Notes: generated by a model not told the origin, from the letters alone. A DNA stretch of 64,000 nt from Actinomycetota bacterium (GCA_026393475.1 JAPLAA010000036.1:1-64000), one strand, 5' to 3'. Positions 26,384-36,686 are shown, counted from the stretch's first letter. Numbers and translations are program-made.

Positions 26384-27541
26384 TCAGCTGCTGGCGCGGC
26401 CGATCGCCGCACCGGTCGACAGGTCGAACGCGTGCAGCCGGAGCGTGTCGAGGGTGAGGGTCACCCGCTCGCCGACGCGGATCTCGCGGCGAGGATCGAG
26501 CGAGGCGACGACCGTCGACTCGTTGCCCGAGCTCGTCTCGATCGCGGTGTCGGTGGAACGCACCGACGGGGCACCCATCGTGGCGTGCACGAGCTTCTCC
26601 GAGCCGAGCATCTCGACGAGGTCGACGTCGATGTCGATGCTCGCCGTGCCGTCGCCGCCGATCGCCTCCGGGCGCATACCGATCGCGATCTCCTGACCGA
26701 CATATGCGGCCAGGCCGGCCAGTCGCTGTGCGGAGGCCCCGGTGAGGGTGATCGTCTGGCCGGCGAGTTCGAGCGCGATGCCCGCATCGCCGGCGCTGCT
26801 CACCTTGCCGCGCAGCACGTTCATCGACGGCGAGCCGATGAACTGGGCGACGAACAGGTTGTCGGGCGCCTCGTAGAGCTGCGCGGGACTCGCGCACTGC
26901 ATCAGGATCCCCCGACGCAGTACCGCGACACGGTCGCCCATCGTCATCGCCTCGACCTGGTCGTGGGTGACGTACATCGTGGTGACCCCGAGGCGCCGCT
27001 GGAGCTTGGCGATCTCGGCCCGGGTCTGCACGCGCAGCTTGGCGTCGAGGTTCGACAGCGGCTCGTCCATCAGGAACAGCTTGGGTTCGCGCACGATCGC
27101 ACGACCCATCGCCACGCGCTGGCGCTGACCGCCGGACAGCTGACCCGGCTTGCGGTCGAGCACCGCGGTGAGCTCGAGCAGTTCGGCCACCTCGGCCACC
27201 TTGGCCTTGATGACGTCCTTGTCGGTCTTGCGCAGCTTCATCGCGAACGCGATGTTCCCCTCGACGGTCATGTTCGGATAGAGCGCATAGCTCTGGAACA
27301 CCATCGCGATGTCGCGCTGCTGCGGGCCGCGATCGTTGACGACCACATCGTCGATCAGCAGCTCGCCGCCCGAGATGTCCTCGAGACCGGCGACCATGCG
27401 CAGCACGGTGCTCTTGCCGCAGCCCGAGGGGCCGACGAGGACGAGGAACTCGCCGTCGTCGACGTGCAGATCGAGCCCCGGCACGGCCTCGTAGCCGTTC
27501 GGGTACTTCTTCTGGAGGTTCTTCATGGTGAGCGTCGACAT
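26384..27541 (-). CDS. Carbohydrate ABC importer ATP-binding protein (MsmK/UgpC type)
   Basis: 385 residues. Walker A GPSGCGKST near 38-46, signature LSGGQRQRVAMGRAIV, Walker B LFLMDEPLSNLD, switch His in VTHDQVEAM. The C-terminal OB-like (TOBE) regulatory domain has GMRPEAI and SEKLVHATMG, as in MsmK/UgpC ATPases that power sugar importers. The start (ATG at 27541) follows the MalG-type permease stop after five bases, so it is the third gene of the minus-strand importer operon. Confidence 0.95.
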   Translation of the reverse strand: MSTLTMKNLQKKYPNGYEAVPGLDLHVDDGEFLVLVGPSGCGKSTVLRMVAGLEDISGGELLIDDVVVNDRGPQQRDIAMVFQSYALYPNMTVEGNIAFAMKLRKTDKDVIKAKVAEVAELLELTAVLDRKPGQLSGGQRQRVAMGRAIVREPKLFLMDEPLSNLDAKLRVQTRAEIAKLQRRLGVTTMYVTHDQVEAMTMGDRVAVLRRGILMQCASPAQLYEAPDNLFVAQFIGSPSMNVLRGKVSSAGDAGIALELAGQTITLTGASAQRLAGLAAYVGQEIAIGMRPEAIGGDGTASIDIDVDLVEMLGSEKLVHATMGAPSVRSTDTAIETSSGNESTVVASLDPRREIRVGERVTLTLDTLRLHAFDLSTGAAIGRASS

Positions 27542-27546
27542 GAGCG

Positions 27547-28509
27547 TTATCCCTTGACACTTCCGGCCAGCAGGCCACGGACGAAAAAGCGTTGGAGCGA
27601 GAGGAACACGATCAGCGGGACGATCATCGTGATGAACGCACCGGCCGTGAGGAGCTGCCACTCGTTGCCCTTGTTGCCGACCATGTCGACGAGGGCATAG
27701 GTCATGGGCTGGTTGCGAGCGCCGCCGCCGAACACCTTGGCGACGAGCAGGTCGTTCCACACCCAGAGGAACTGGAAGATCGCGAGCGAGGCGATGGCCG
27801 GCACCGACAGCGGCATCACGATCTTCAGGAAGATCGTCATGTGGCTCGCGCCGTCGACGCGTGCTGCCTCGATCACCTCGCTCGGCAGGGAGCCGATGAA
27901 GTTCTTCAACAGGAAGATCGCGATCGGCATGCCGAAGATGGCGTGTGCGAGCCAGATCGAGGGGATGCCCTCGAGCGGCAGCTTCTCGAACGCGTCGCTG
28001 CTGAACAGGCGCAGCAACGGGATGAGGCACATCTGCAGCGGCACGACCATCAGCGCCACGATGAACACCGACAGGGCGTCGCGGCCCTTGAAGTGCATCC
28101 ATGACAGGGCGTAGGCGGCGAACGAGGCGACCGCGATCGGGATGATCGCGCCCGGCACGGCGATGCGCACGGTGTTCCAGAAGAACGAGCTGAACGGTTG
28201 GCCACCGACCTTGTCGCTGAGCACCGAGCTGTAGTTGTCGAAGGTGACGTTGCCGGGTTCGCCGAACCACGTCCACCAGCCCGAGGTCTTGATGTCGTCC
28301 TCGGGTCGGAACGACGAGATGAGCAGGCCCATGGTGGGCACGGTCCACAGGGCGGCGATGAGCCACACGATGTACTTGCCCGGGCCGCTGCCGGTGGCCT
28401 TGGCCACCTTGGTCATCAGCGGGGTCTCGTCCTTCACCTTGTCCTTGGAGCTGTCGGTGGAGCTGTCGGCGGTGACGGCGTGGGGCAGGGGAGCAGAGAT
28501 GTCGGTCAT
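27547..28509 (-). CDS. Carbohydrate ABC importer permease, MalG type
   Basis: 320 residues from ATG 28509, with AGAAGGA seven bases before it. A charged 50-residue cytosolic N-terminus is followed by six membrane segments and the EAA loop EVIEAARVDGASHMTIFLKI that docks the ATPase. The short C-terminus (RFFVRGLLAGSVKG) is typical of MalG. One base separates it from the MalF-type permease stop. Confidence 0.95.
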   Translation of the reverse strand: MTDISAPLPHAVTADSSTDSSKDKVKDETPLMTKVAKATGSGPGKYIVWLIAALWTVPTMGLLISSFRPEDDIKTSGWWTWFGEPGNVTFDNYSSVLSDKVGGQPFSSFFWNTVRIAVPGAIIPIAVASFAAYALSWMHFKGRDALSVFIVALMVVPLQMCLIPLLRLFSSDAFEKLPLEGIPSIWLAHAIFGMPIAIFLLKNFIGSLPSEVIEAARVDGASHMTIFLKIVMPLSVPAIASLAIFQFLWVWNDLLVAKVFGGGARNQPMTYALVDMVGNKGNEWQLLTAGAFITMIVPLIVFLSLQRFFVRGLLAGSVKG

Positions 28510-28510
28510 G

Positions 28511-29500
28511 TCAGCGTCCTTCTCGCATCGCGCGTTGGTTGCGGGCATTCACGAACACGATCGGGGCGACGGCCACGAACAGCAGCACGGCCCAGGCGGC
28601 GCCCAGTCCTTCGTTGTCCTGCGGGAACGCCTGCTCGTACATCTCGTTGGCCATCGTGCTGGTGCCGAACGATCCGCCCTTGCCCATGGTCTGGATGATG
28701 TCGAAGATCTTCAGCACGGCGATCACGACGGTGGTGGCCACCGTGATGATCGTGCCCTTGATGTACGGCAGCACGACCTTGTAGAACGCCTGCCGGTCGG
28801 TGGCGCCGTCGATCTTGGCGGCCTCGACGAGGTCGTCGGGCACGCCCTTCAGCGCGGCGCTGATGACCACGGTGGCGAAGCCGGCCTGGATCCAGATGAT
28901 CACGACCATGATCAGCACGGTGTTGAGGCCGGGCACGTAGTTGCTCTGGATGCCGAACAGCTTCGGGTCCTGCAGGAAGAACTTGGTCTCCTGCTCGCCC
29001 GGCAGCAGCCGCAGCATCGAGTTGAGCAGGCCGTACTCCTTGGGGGAGTAGACGAAGTTCCAGATGATGCCGGCGCCCACCATGGAGATCGCGGTGGGCA
29101 GGAAGATCAGTGCCTTGGCGATCGGCTCGCCGCGCATGCGGTCGGCGAAGCGGGCGATGGTGATGCCGATGATGGTGCTGACGCCCGTGACGAGGATGCC
29201 CCACCACAGCGTGTTCGCGAGCACCTTGATGTTGTTGTCGTTGGTGAAGATGTCGCGGTAGTTGCCGAACCCGTACCACTCGTCGTCGCGGTCGAGGAAC
29301 GAGTAGCGGAAGTTGAGCAGCGCCGGGATCACCAGTCCCAGCAGCAGGATGATGCCCGGGCCGATGAACACCGCGGTGCGGGCTCGTTCGCGCCATGGTT
29401 CGGGCAACTGGCTCGCGAGCCAGTAGAGGGCCCCGAGGACGGCCACGAAGATCGCGATGCCGACCACCACCAGGCCCAGTGAGCTGAAGATGTCTCCCAT
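28511..29500 (-). CDS. Carbohydrate ABC importer permease, MalF type
   Basis: 329 residues from ATG 29500 (GGGGGGA just upstream); ATG 29518 is in frame and would add six residues. About seven to eight membrane segments; the first (GLVVVGIAIFVAVLGALYWL) precedes the usual MalF core. EAA loop: DLVEAAKIDGATDRQAFYKV. It forms the heterodimeric channel with the MalG-type protein. A stem-loop lies between it and the upstream binding-protein gene. Confidence 0.94.
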   Translation of the reverse strand: MGDIFSSLGLVVVGIAIFVAVLGALYWLASQLPEPWRERARTAVFIGPGIILLLGLVIPALLNFRYSFLDRDDEWYGFGNYRDIFTNDNNIKVLANTLWWGILVTGVSTIIGITIARFADRMRGEPIAKALIFLPTAISMVGAGIIWNFVYSPKEYGLLNSMLRLLPGEQETKFFLQDPKLFGIQSNYVPGLNTVLIMVVIIWIQAGFATVVISAALKGVPDDLVEAAKIDGATDRQAFYKVVLPYIKGTIITVATTVVIAVLKIFDIIQTMGKGGSFGTSTMANEMYEQAFPQDNEGLGAAWAVLLFVAVAPIVFVNARNQRAMREGR

Positions 29501-29585
29501 GTCCCCCCGGACTTCCATTGCACCGTGATCGGTGCGACCCCGTGGCGCACCTTAGGCGCCTGAAAAACTCATGTGTGAGAAACCG

Positions 29586-29621
29586 CACGGGGCGGGCCCG
29601 CCGAAGCGAGCCCGCCCCGTG
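29586..29621 (-). terminator. Intra-operon stem-loop after the solute-binding protein gene
   Basis: A perfect 12-bp stem (29586-29597 with 29610-29621) and 12-base loop between the binding-protein stop (29686) and the permease start (29500). It probably lowers read-through or protects the upstream message, giving more binding protein than permease. Confidence 0.6.
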
Positions 29622-29685
29622 ACGTCATGTCAACAAGGTGTGATCACCGGAGTGATCGAAGGTGTGATCCTGTGAAGGGTCGACC

Positions 29686-31038
29686 TCACTTCGGCCAGCT
29701 GGCCTCGATGTTGTCGAGGGTGGTCTGCGAATCCTGCGAGTCGACGACCCACTCCACCATCTCGCTCCAGAACGAACCGGCGCCCACGGGGCCGGGCATC
29801 AGGTCGGAGCCGTCGAAGCGGAAGACTTCCGAGTCGGCGAGGAGCTGGGCGAACTGCTGCTCGAGCGGGTCGGTGACCAGCGAGATGTCGGCAGCCTTGT
29901 TCGGGGTGAGCCAGTTGCCGAGCTTCAGACGCTCGTTGGCGTAGTCGGCGCTGGTCAGGTAGGCAGCCACGGCTGCGACTTCCGGACGATCGGCGAACGC
30001 AGCGATGAGCTCGCCGCCGCCGAGCATGGCCTTCGGGTCGTCCTCGTTCACCATGGGCAGGAAGAAGGTGTTGACCTGGCCGTCGGGGCCCTTGGTCGTG
30101 CCCTCGGGCCACTGGTTGCCGTAGAAGTTCGCCTGACGGTGCATGAAGCACTCGCCGTCGAGCAGCGGCAGGCCGGCTTCCTGGAAGCTGGTGCTCGGGA
30201 TGCTCTGGGCGCCGCCCAGGACGAAGTCGTCGTTCTTCACGATCGCGCCGACCTGGTCGAGCGCGGCCAGCACGGCCGGATCGTTGAACGGGATCTCGTG
30301 GTTGACCCACTGGTCGTACACGTCGGGGCCCGCGGTGCGGAGCATGACGTCCTCGGTCCAGTCGGTGAGCACCCAACCGGTGGCGCCACCGGACTCGGCG
30401 CCGACGCACCACGGGGTGCCGCCGTCGTCGACGATCTGCTGGCTCAGGTCGAGCAGACCCTGCCAGGTGGTCGGGATCTCGTAGCCGGCGGTGGTGAAGG
30501 CCTCAGGGCTGTACCACACGAGGCTCTTGATGTTGGCGCCGAACGGCGGCGCGTAGTACGTGCCGTCGACCGAGCCGTAACCGACCCAGCTCTCGCCGTT
30601 GTTCTCGAGCACGCCGGCCTCGGTGTCGGCCAGCGGGATGACCTTGCCGTCGCGGGCGAGGGTGGCCAGGAGGCCGGGCTGGGGCACGAAGGCGAGGTCG
30701 GGGGCGTCTCCGCCGTCGACGCGCAGCTTCAGGTCGTCTTCGAAGGTCGCGCTGCCCTCGTGGACGATGTCGATGCCGGTCTCGGCTTCGAACGAGGCCC
30801 ATGCTTCGTTGAGGCGCTCGGCCTCGACGTCGCGGATGGAGCTCAGGATGGTGACCGTGGTGCCTGCGAACTCGCCGCCGCCGGCAGCTGCGGTGGTGGC
30901 GGTGCCACCTTCCTCAGCGGCGGTGGTGGCGGATGCAGCCTCGGTGTCCGTGGTCGTGTCTTCGTCGTCGCTGCCGCAAGCGGCGAACACGACGCCGGCA
31001 ACGATGGCCATGGCGGCCAAACGTCGGCGTGATGCCAT
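29686..31038 (-). CDS. Carbohydrate ABC importer solute-binding lipoprotein
   Basis: 450 residues. A basic n-region and hydrophobic core lead to a lipobox VFAAC with Cys at residue 21, followed by a Thr/Ala/Glu-rich linker to about residue 55. The mature domain is of the SBP_bac family (VTILSSIRDVEAERLNEAW, then FEAETGIDIVHEG). It captures the sugar outside the membrane for the two permeases. A GGGGGAGAAAA ribosome site precedes the ATG. A LacI-type palindrome lies 45 bases upstream of the start. The ligand is probably an alpha-glucoside, from the neighbouring GH13 genes. Confidence 0.94.
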   Translation of the reverse strand: MASRRRLAAMAIVAGVVFAACGSDDEDTTTDTEAASATTAAEEGGTATTAAAGGGEFAGTTVTILSSIRDVEAERLNEAWASFEAETGIDIVHEGSATFEDDLKLRVDGGDAPDLAFVPQPGLLATLARDGKVIPLADTEAGVLENNGESWVGYGSVDGTYYAPPFGANIKSLVWYSPEAFTTAGYEIPTTWQGLLDLSQQIVDDGGTPWCVGAESGGATGWVLTDWTEDVMLRTAGPDVYDQWVNHEIPFNDPAVLAALDQVGAIVKNDDFVLGGAQSIPSTSFQEAGLPLLDGECFMHRQANFYGNQWPEGTTKGPDGQVNTFFLPMVNEDDPKAMLGGGELIAAFADRPEVAAVAAYLTSADYANERLKLGNWLTPNKAADISLVTDPLEQQFAQLLADSEVFRFDGSDLMPGPVGAGSFWSEMVEWVVDSQDSQTTLDNIEASWPK

Positions 31039-31082
31039 TTTTTCTCCCCCTCGGAGATAGAGACCGCCGGAGCGGCCACGTA

Positions 31083-31096
31083 TGTAAGCGCTTGCA
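31083..31096. promoter_or_regulatory. LacI-type operator upstream of the importer operon
   Basis: TGTAAGCGCTTGCA, a near-perfect palindrome fitting the LacI/GalR consensus TGnAAnCGnTTnCA. The identical 14 bases occur at 32314-32327 over the start of the second LacI gene, which makes that protein the likely repressor. Confidence 0.85.
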
Positions 31097-31230
31097 GACT
31101 ACTCCCGGTGCAGGCGCTCGTCAATCGCAAGGGGTCGTTGGTCCCGTGCAGTTCCCACCGTGGTGGGGGACGCCGACGGAGGGCGCCGGGAACCGTGCGA
31201 CAGGGACGCCCGGATCGACACCGCTCAGGC

Positions 31231-31260
31231 GGGGTCGGGCGGGGTCGTGCGGGGTCGTGC
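31231..31260. repeat. 10-bp tandem repeats just downstream of the second LacI stop
   Basis: GGGGTCGKGC three times, continuing as a partial unit through the stop codon (31264-31266) of the minus-strand LacI gene. This is the same arrangement as at the chemoreceptor and LuxR-type genes. Confidence 0.85.
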
Positions 31261-31263
31261 GGG

Positions 31264-32328
31264 TCAGGCCGGCCGGCCGGAGCTGATCCGCTCGACGAGC
31301 GTCAGTTCCATCGGGTGGTGGCGCACCGTGCCGAAACCGTCGAGGGTGTCGAGCATCAGCCGCGCCCCGAGGCGTCCCATCTCGCGCACCGGCTGGCGCA
31401 CCGTGGTGAGGCCGATCGGGCCGGCCACCGGGTGGTCGTCGAAGCCCACGATCGACACGTCGTGGCCCACACGGAGACCTGCGTCGCGGACCGCCTCGAG
31501 CGCACCGAAGGCCATCTCGTCGGACATGAAGAACACCGCCGACGGCGGCTTGGGCAGCCCGAGGAGGGCGCGCATCGCCCGATGGCCACCGGGGATCGTG
31601 AAGTCGCCGTCCTGCACATATGCGGCCGGCAGGCGAAGACCTGCGGCCTGCAGCGTGTCGCGGAAACCCTTGGCGCGCTCGGTGGGCACGTTCTTCGCCA
31701 CGTCGAGGTCGTTGTGGCCGCCGACCAGGGCGATCCGCTTGTGGCCCAGCTGGATCAGGTGCTTGGCCGCGAGGCGCGCGCCGCGCTCGTTGTCGACCGA
31801 GACGGAGGTGATCCGTTGCAACTGCTCGCCCAGCACGACGATGGGCGTGTCGAGCGCGGCGAGCCGGCGGGCGCCGTCGTCGCCGCAGAACACGTCGACC
31901 AGGATGACCCCGTCGATGTGTTGCTGGAACCGGGCGTCGCCACGGAAGATGCGCTCGCGCGACGCCGAGTTGGCCGTGCCGATCAGGAGGTCGAAGCGCT
32001 CGTGGGTGAGCACCTCCTCGACGCCCACCATCAGCTCGCTCGTGTACCAGCTGGTGAGCATCGGCGCGATGAACCCGACGGTGCGGCTCTGGCCCGAGGC
32101 GAGCCGGGCGGCGTTGGAGTTGGCGACGTACTTCAGGCGCTCGACGGCGGTCATCACCCGCTGGCGTGTGGACTCGGCGACGTACGGGTGCTGGCGCAGC
32201 GCACGGCTGACGGTGGCCGTCGAGACCCCGGCCTCGCGTGCGACGTCGTCGATGGTCGCCCGGCCGACGAGCGCAGGCGCGTCGGAGTCGGCGTCCCATG
32301 GACCCTCGCCCGATGTAAGCGCTTGCAT
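31264..32328 (-). CDS. LacI-family regulator of the sugar importer
   Basis: 354 residues from ATG 32328. HTH: ATIDDVAREAGVSTATVSRAL, preceded by a 20-residue extension. The sensor domain follows the PBP-like pattern, ending with FDDHPVAGPIGLTTVRQPV. The ATG overlaps a LacI operator and lies seven bases after a TATTGT -10 hexamer, so the transcript is probably leaderless and directly autorepressed. It is transcribed divergently from amylosucrase and toward the importer genes, whose promoter carries the same operator. Confidence 0.93.
   Translation of the reverse strand: MQALTSGEGPWDADSDAPALVGRATIDDVAREAGVSTATVSRALRQHPYVAESTRQRVMTAVERLKYVANSNAARLASGQSRTVGFIAPMLTSWYTSELMVGVEEVLTHERFDLLIGTANSASRERIFRGDARFQQHIDGVILVDVFCGDDGARRLAALDTPIVVLGEQLQRITSVSVDNERGARLAAKHLIQLGHKRIALVGGHNDLDVAKNVPTERAKGFRDTLQAAGLRLPAAYVQDGDFTIPGGHRAMRALLGLPKPPSAVFFMSDEMAFGALEAVRDAGLRVGHDVSIVGFDDHPVAGPIGLTTVRQPVREMGRLGARLMLDTLDGFGTVRHHPMELTLVERISSGRPA
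32314..32327. promoter_or_regulatory. LacI-type operator overlapping the start codon of the second LacI gene
   Basis: TGTAAGCGCTTGCA; on the minus strand it covers the second and third bases of the ATG and the next four codons. The -10 candidate is at 32336-32341, so the operator sits at and just after the predicted transcription start. Confidence 0.85.
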
Positions 32329-32405
32329 CCCTGTGACAATACACTCGCGGCGATGAAACGGCAGGGGGCTCATGCGAGGTCGGCGCGAACCGACCGCACG
32401 CAGCG

Positions 32406-34430
32406 ATGACCGCCGTCGCGACACCCGCGGACCCGGCCGGCAGTTCGGCCGGTGGCCGGCCCGGTGATCGATTCGGAGCGGCCCCGGTCGCCGACGCCGC
32501 GTTCCGGTACGCCGAGCGGGTGCGCACCTTCGCTCCGGTGGGTCGCCCATTGCTCGCCGCCCTCTACCCCGACCACGACCTCGACCTGCTCGAGGCGCGC
32601 GTCCTCGACGTGGCCGCTGCCGCGGCGGGGCGACGCAAGCCAGGTCTGAGCGAGCTCGACATCCGTCGCGAGCAGCACCCGCACTGGTTCCAGGACGCCG
32701 ACCAGATCGGCTACGTCGCCTACGCCGAGCAGTTCGGCGGCGACCTGCAGGGGGTCGCCGGTCACCTCGATCACCTCGACGGTCTGCACGTCACCTACCT
32801 GCACCTGATGAACGTGCTCAAGGCGCGCGAGGGTGCCAACGACGGCGGCTATGCCATCGTCGACTACACCGATGTCGAGCCGCACCTCGGCACCCGCGCC
32901 GACCTCGAGTCGCTCGCCGATGCGCTGCGGGCCCGCGGCATCAGCCTGTGCCTCGACCTCGTGCTCAACCACACGGCCGCCGAACACCCGTGGGCGCTCG
33001 AGGCGAAGGCTGGCTCGGCGAGGCACCGCGACTACTACCTCGTGTTCCCCGATCGCACGCTGCCCGACCAGTGGGAGCGCACCCTGCCCGAGGTGTTCCC
33101 CGAGATCGCACCCGGCAACTTCACGTGGGACGACGACCTGCAGGGCTGGGTGTGGACGACGTTCAACACGTACCAGTGGGATCTGAACTACGCCAACCCC
33201 GACGTCTTCGTCGAGATGCTCGGCGTGATGCTCGAGCTCGCGAACCTCGGCGTCGACGTGCTCCGCCTCGATGCGATCGCGTTCACGTGGAAGCGGATGG
33301 GCACCAGCTGTCAGAACCAGCCCGAGGCGCACCTCATCGCACAGGCGTTCCGCGCCTACGTGTCGATCGCCGCGCCCGGTGCGGTGTTGAAGGCCGAGGC
33401 GATCGTCGCCCCGCGCGACCTGGTGCCGTACCTCGGCGCGCACCGCCAGGAGCGCGACGAGTGCCACATCGCCTACCACAACCAGTTGATGGTGATGCTG
33501 TGGAACAGCTTCGCCACCGGCGACGCTCGCCTCGCGACCGAATCGCTCGCATTGCTGCCGCCCACGCCGCGGCGTGCCGGGTGGGTGTCGTACCTGCGCT
33601 GCCACGACGACATCGGCTGGGCCGTCGACGACGCCGTCGCCGCGCAGATCGGCCTCGACGGCGCCGCGCACCGCCGCTACCTCGCCGAGTTCTACCGGGG
33701 TGACGCGCCCGGCTCGTTCGCGCTCGGCGCCGCGTTCTCGTCGAACGAGGCGGCCGCCGACGAGCGCACCTGCGGCAGCGCGGCATCGCTGGCCGGCATC
33801 GAGCGGGCGCGCCGCGACGGCGACGAGGCGATGCTCGACCTGGGGGTGCGACGGCTGCTGCTCGGCTATCAGGTGATCGCGTCGTTCGGCGGCATCCCGC
33901 TGCTGTACATGGGCGACGAGATCGCGATGTGCAACGACTGGTCGTTCCTCGACGATCCGCACCGCGCCGACGACTCGCGGTGGGTGCACCGGCCGACGAT
34001 GGACTGGGCGACGGTCGAGCAGGCGGCGCCCGCGTCGGTGGAGCGTCGGGTGTTCGACGGCATGCGGCACCTGCTGCAGGTGCGCCGTGCCACACCGGCG
34101 CTGTCGTCGGGCGGCGAGACCTACATGCATCGACACGACCGGCTGTCGGTGCTGGCCTTCGAGCGCCGTCATCCGGTGCACGGCCGCTTCTACGGCATCG
34201 CCAACGTCGGGCCCACCTCGGTGTCGGTGTCGGTCGACGCGTTGCGCTGGGCCGGGCTCGAGGAGCCGGTCGAACTGCTCGGTGGATCGGTCGCGATCGA
34301 CGGTCCGTGGCTCCGTCTCGGCCCGCTCGCGATGGGCTGGTTCGTCGACGCCCGCGACGGCGGCGTTCAGCCGCCACCCCCGGTCGCCGCACCTGTCGCC
34401 GCCGCTGCCCGACCGCCGTCAGCTCCCTGA
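32406..34430 (+). CDS. Amylosucrase (GH13_4)
   Basis: 674 residues. It carries the amylosucrase-specific blocks HPHWFQ near residue 95, DLVLNHTAAEH (region I), VDVLRLDAIAFTWKRMGTSCQNQPEAH (region II with nucleophile Asp, here the longest run is split: LRLDAIAFTWKRMG then TSCQNQPEAH), LKAEAIV (acid/base Glu) and CHDDIGW (region IV). Amylosucrase uses sucrose to extend alpha-1,4-glucan and releases fructose. There is no signal peptide, so imported or internal sucrose could feed glycogen. Divergent from the LacI gene, 77 bases away. Confidence 0.92.
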   Translation: MTAVATPADPAGSSAGGRPGDRFGAAPVADAAFRYAERVRTFAPVGRPLLAALYPDHDLDLLEARVLDVAAAAAGRRKPGLSELDIRREQHPHWFQDADQIGYVAYAEQFGGDLQGVAGHLDHLDGLHVTYLHLMNVLKAREGANDGGYAIVDYTDVEPHLGTRADLESLADALRARGISLCLDLVLNHTAAEHPWALEAKAGSARHRDYYLVFPDRTLPDQWERTLPEVFPEIAPGNFTWDDDLQGWVWTTFNTYQWDLNYANPDVFVEMLGVMLELANLGVDVLRLDAIAFTWKRMGTSCQNQPEAHLIAQAFRAYVSIAAPGAVLKAEAIVAPRDLVPYLGAHRQERDECHIAYHNQLMVMLWNSFATGDARLATESLALLPPTPRRAGWVSYLRCHDDIGWAVDDAVAAQIGLDGAAHRRYLAEFYRGDAPGSFALGAAFSSNEAAADERTCGSAASLAGIERARRDGDEAMLDLGVRRLLLGYQVIASFGGIPLLYMGDEIAMCNDWSFLDDPHRADDSRWVHRPTMDWATVEQAAPASVERRVFDGMRHLLQVRRATPALSSGGETYMHRHDRLSVLAFERRHPVHGRFYGIANVGPTSVSVSVDALRWAGLEEPVELLGGSVAIDGPWLRLGPLAMGWFVDARDGGVQPPPPVAAPVAAAARPPSAP

Positions 34431-34473
34431 CCCCGCCCGCTCGACCCACGCTCGACCCTCGAGGAGACGCCCG

Positions 34474-35874
<1,401 letters not shown>

Positions 35875-35953
35875 GCCGGCCTGCTCCCGGCTGCTCGACC
35901 CGGATCCCGCGTGACCGCTGTCGCAACCGATGGGTGTTGCCGGAAGATCGTTA

Positions 35954-35965
35954 ACGATATATCGT
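35954..35965. promoter_or_regulatory. Palindrome ACGATATATCGT upstream of the PadR gene
   Basis: A perfect 12-bp palindrome 67 bases before the PadR start, in one of the few AT-rich stretches here. PadR-type regulators commonly bind AT-rich dyads in their own promoters, so autoregulation is likely. Confidence 0.65.
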
Positions 35966-36032
35966 GATGTCATTCAATCAATCGAGACCGATCAAGATCA
36001 GACATGGATCGATCGGTGGAAGGAGGCGCATC

Positions 36033-36593
36033 ATGCGTCCATCACATGAATCTCACGGGTCACATGGATCGGCCGGGGAGCACCGTCGCAGGGGTCCGGG
36101 TCGCGAGTTCGGGTTCGGCCACGGAGGCCCCGGGCCCCGCGGCGGACGAGGGCGGATGCGGCGGGGCGACACCCGGTTCGCGCTGCTCTCGGCGCTCGTC
36201 GACGGACCGGGACACGGCTATGAGCTCATCCAGCGGCTCGAGGACCGCACCGGCGGTCGGTGGAAGCCGAGCCCCGGGTCGGTCTACCCGACGCTGCAGT
36301 TGCTCGAGGAGACCGGGCTCGTGCGCAGCGAGCAGCGCGACGACAAGCGGGTGTACGAGATCACCGAGGCCGGTCAGGCCGCGTTGGCCGAACGGGCCGA
36401 CGAGCCGGGCGGCGCCCCGTGGATGCCGTCCGACGAAGGCGGTGGCCATCGGGCCCTGTGGCACGCGTTCGGCCAGCTCGGCATGGCGGTCAAGCAGATC
36501 GGCGTGCAGAGCGAGCCGGGTCTGATCGCGCAGGCCACGACGATCGTCAACGACGCCCGTCGCAAGCTCTACCAACTCCTCGCCGAGGCCTGA
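36033..36593 (+). CDS. PadR-family transcriptional regulator with His/Gly-rich N-terminus
   Basis: 186 residues from ATG 36033, chosen for AAGGAGG seven bases upstream; a longer reading from 35964 would begin inside the operator. The first 45 residues are rich in His, Gly and Arg (RPSHESHGSHGSAGEH, then GHGGPGPRGGRGR) and may bind metal or be disordered. The PadR winged helix follows (FALLSALVDGPGHGYELIQRL, SVYPTLQLLEETGLV) and then a C-terminal dimerisation helix. The target is probably its own promoter; no transporter gene adjoins it. Confidence 0.9.
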   Translation: MRPSHESHGSHGSAGEHRRRGPGREFGFGHGGPGPRGGRGRMRRGDTRFALLSALVDGPGHGYELIQRLEDRTGGRWKPSPGSVYPTLQLLEETGLVRSEQRDDKRVYEITEAGQAALAERADEPGGAPWMPSDEGGGHRALWHAFGQLGMAVKQIGVQSEPGLIAQATTIVNDARRKLYQLLAEA

Positions 36594-36611
36594 GTCCCAT
36601 CGAGTTCATCG

Positions 36612-36645
36612 CAGCGAGCCGCCCCGTCACCGGGGTGGCTCGCTG
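36612..36645. terminator. Bidirectional hairpin terminator between PadR and VOC genes
   Basis: A 15-bp stem with one G-T wobble (36612-36626 with 36631-36645) and TCAC loop between convergent genes. Confidence 0.75.
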
Positions 36646-36686
36646 TCGCGTCCGCACCCGGGTCGATCAGGCCGAGACGGCGGCGG

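Noticed and set aside
35964-36032. Longer PadR start at GTG 35964
   Set aside because: It would begin inside the palindromic operator, and it lacks a ribosome site; ATG 36033 has AAGGAGG at the right distance.
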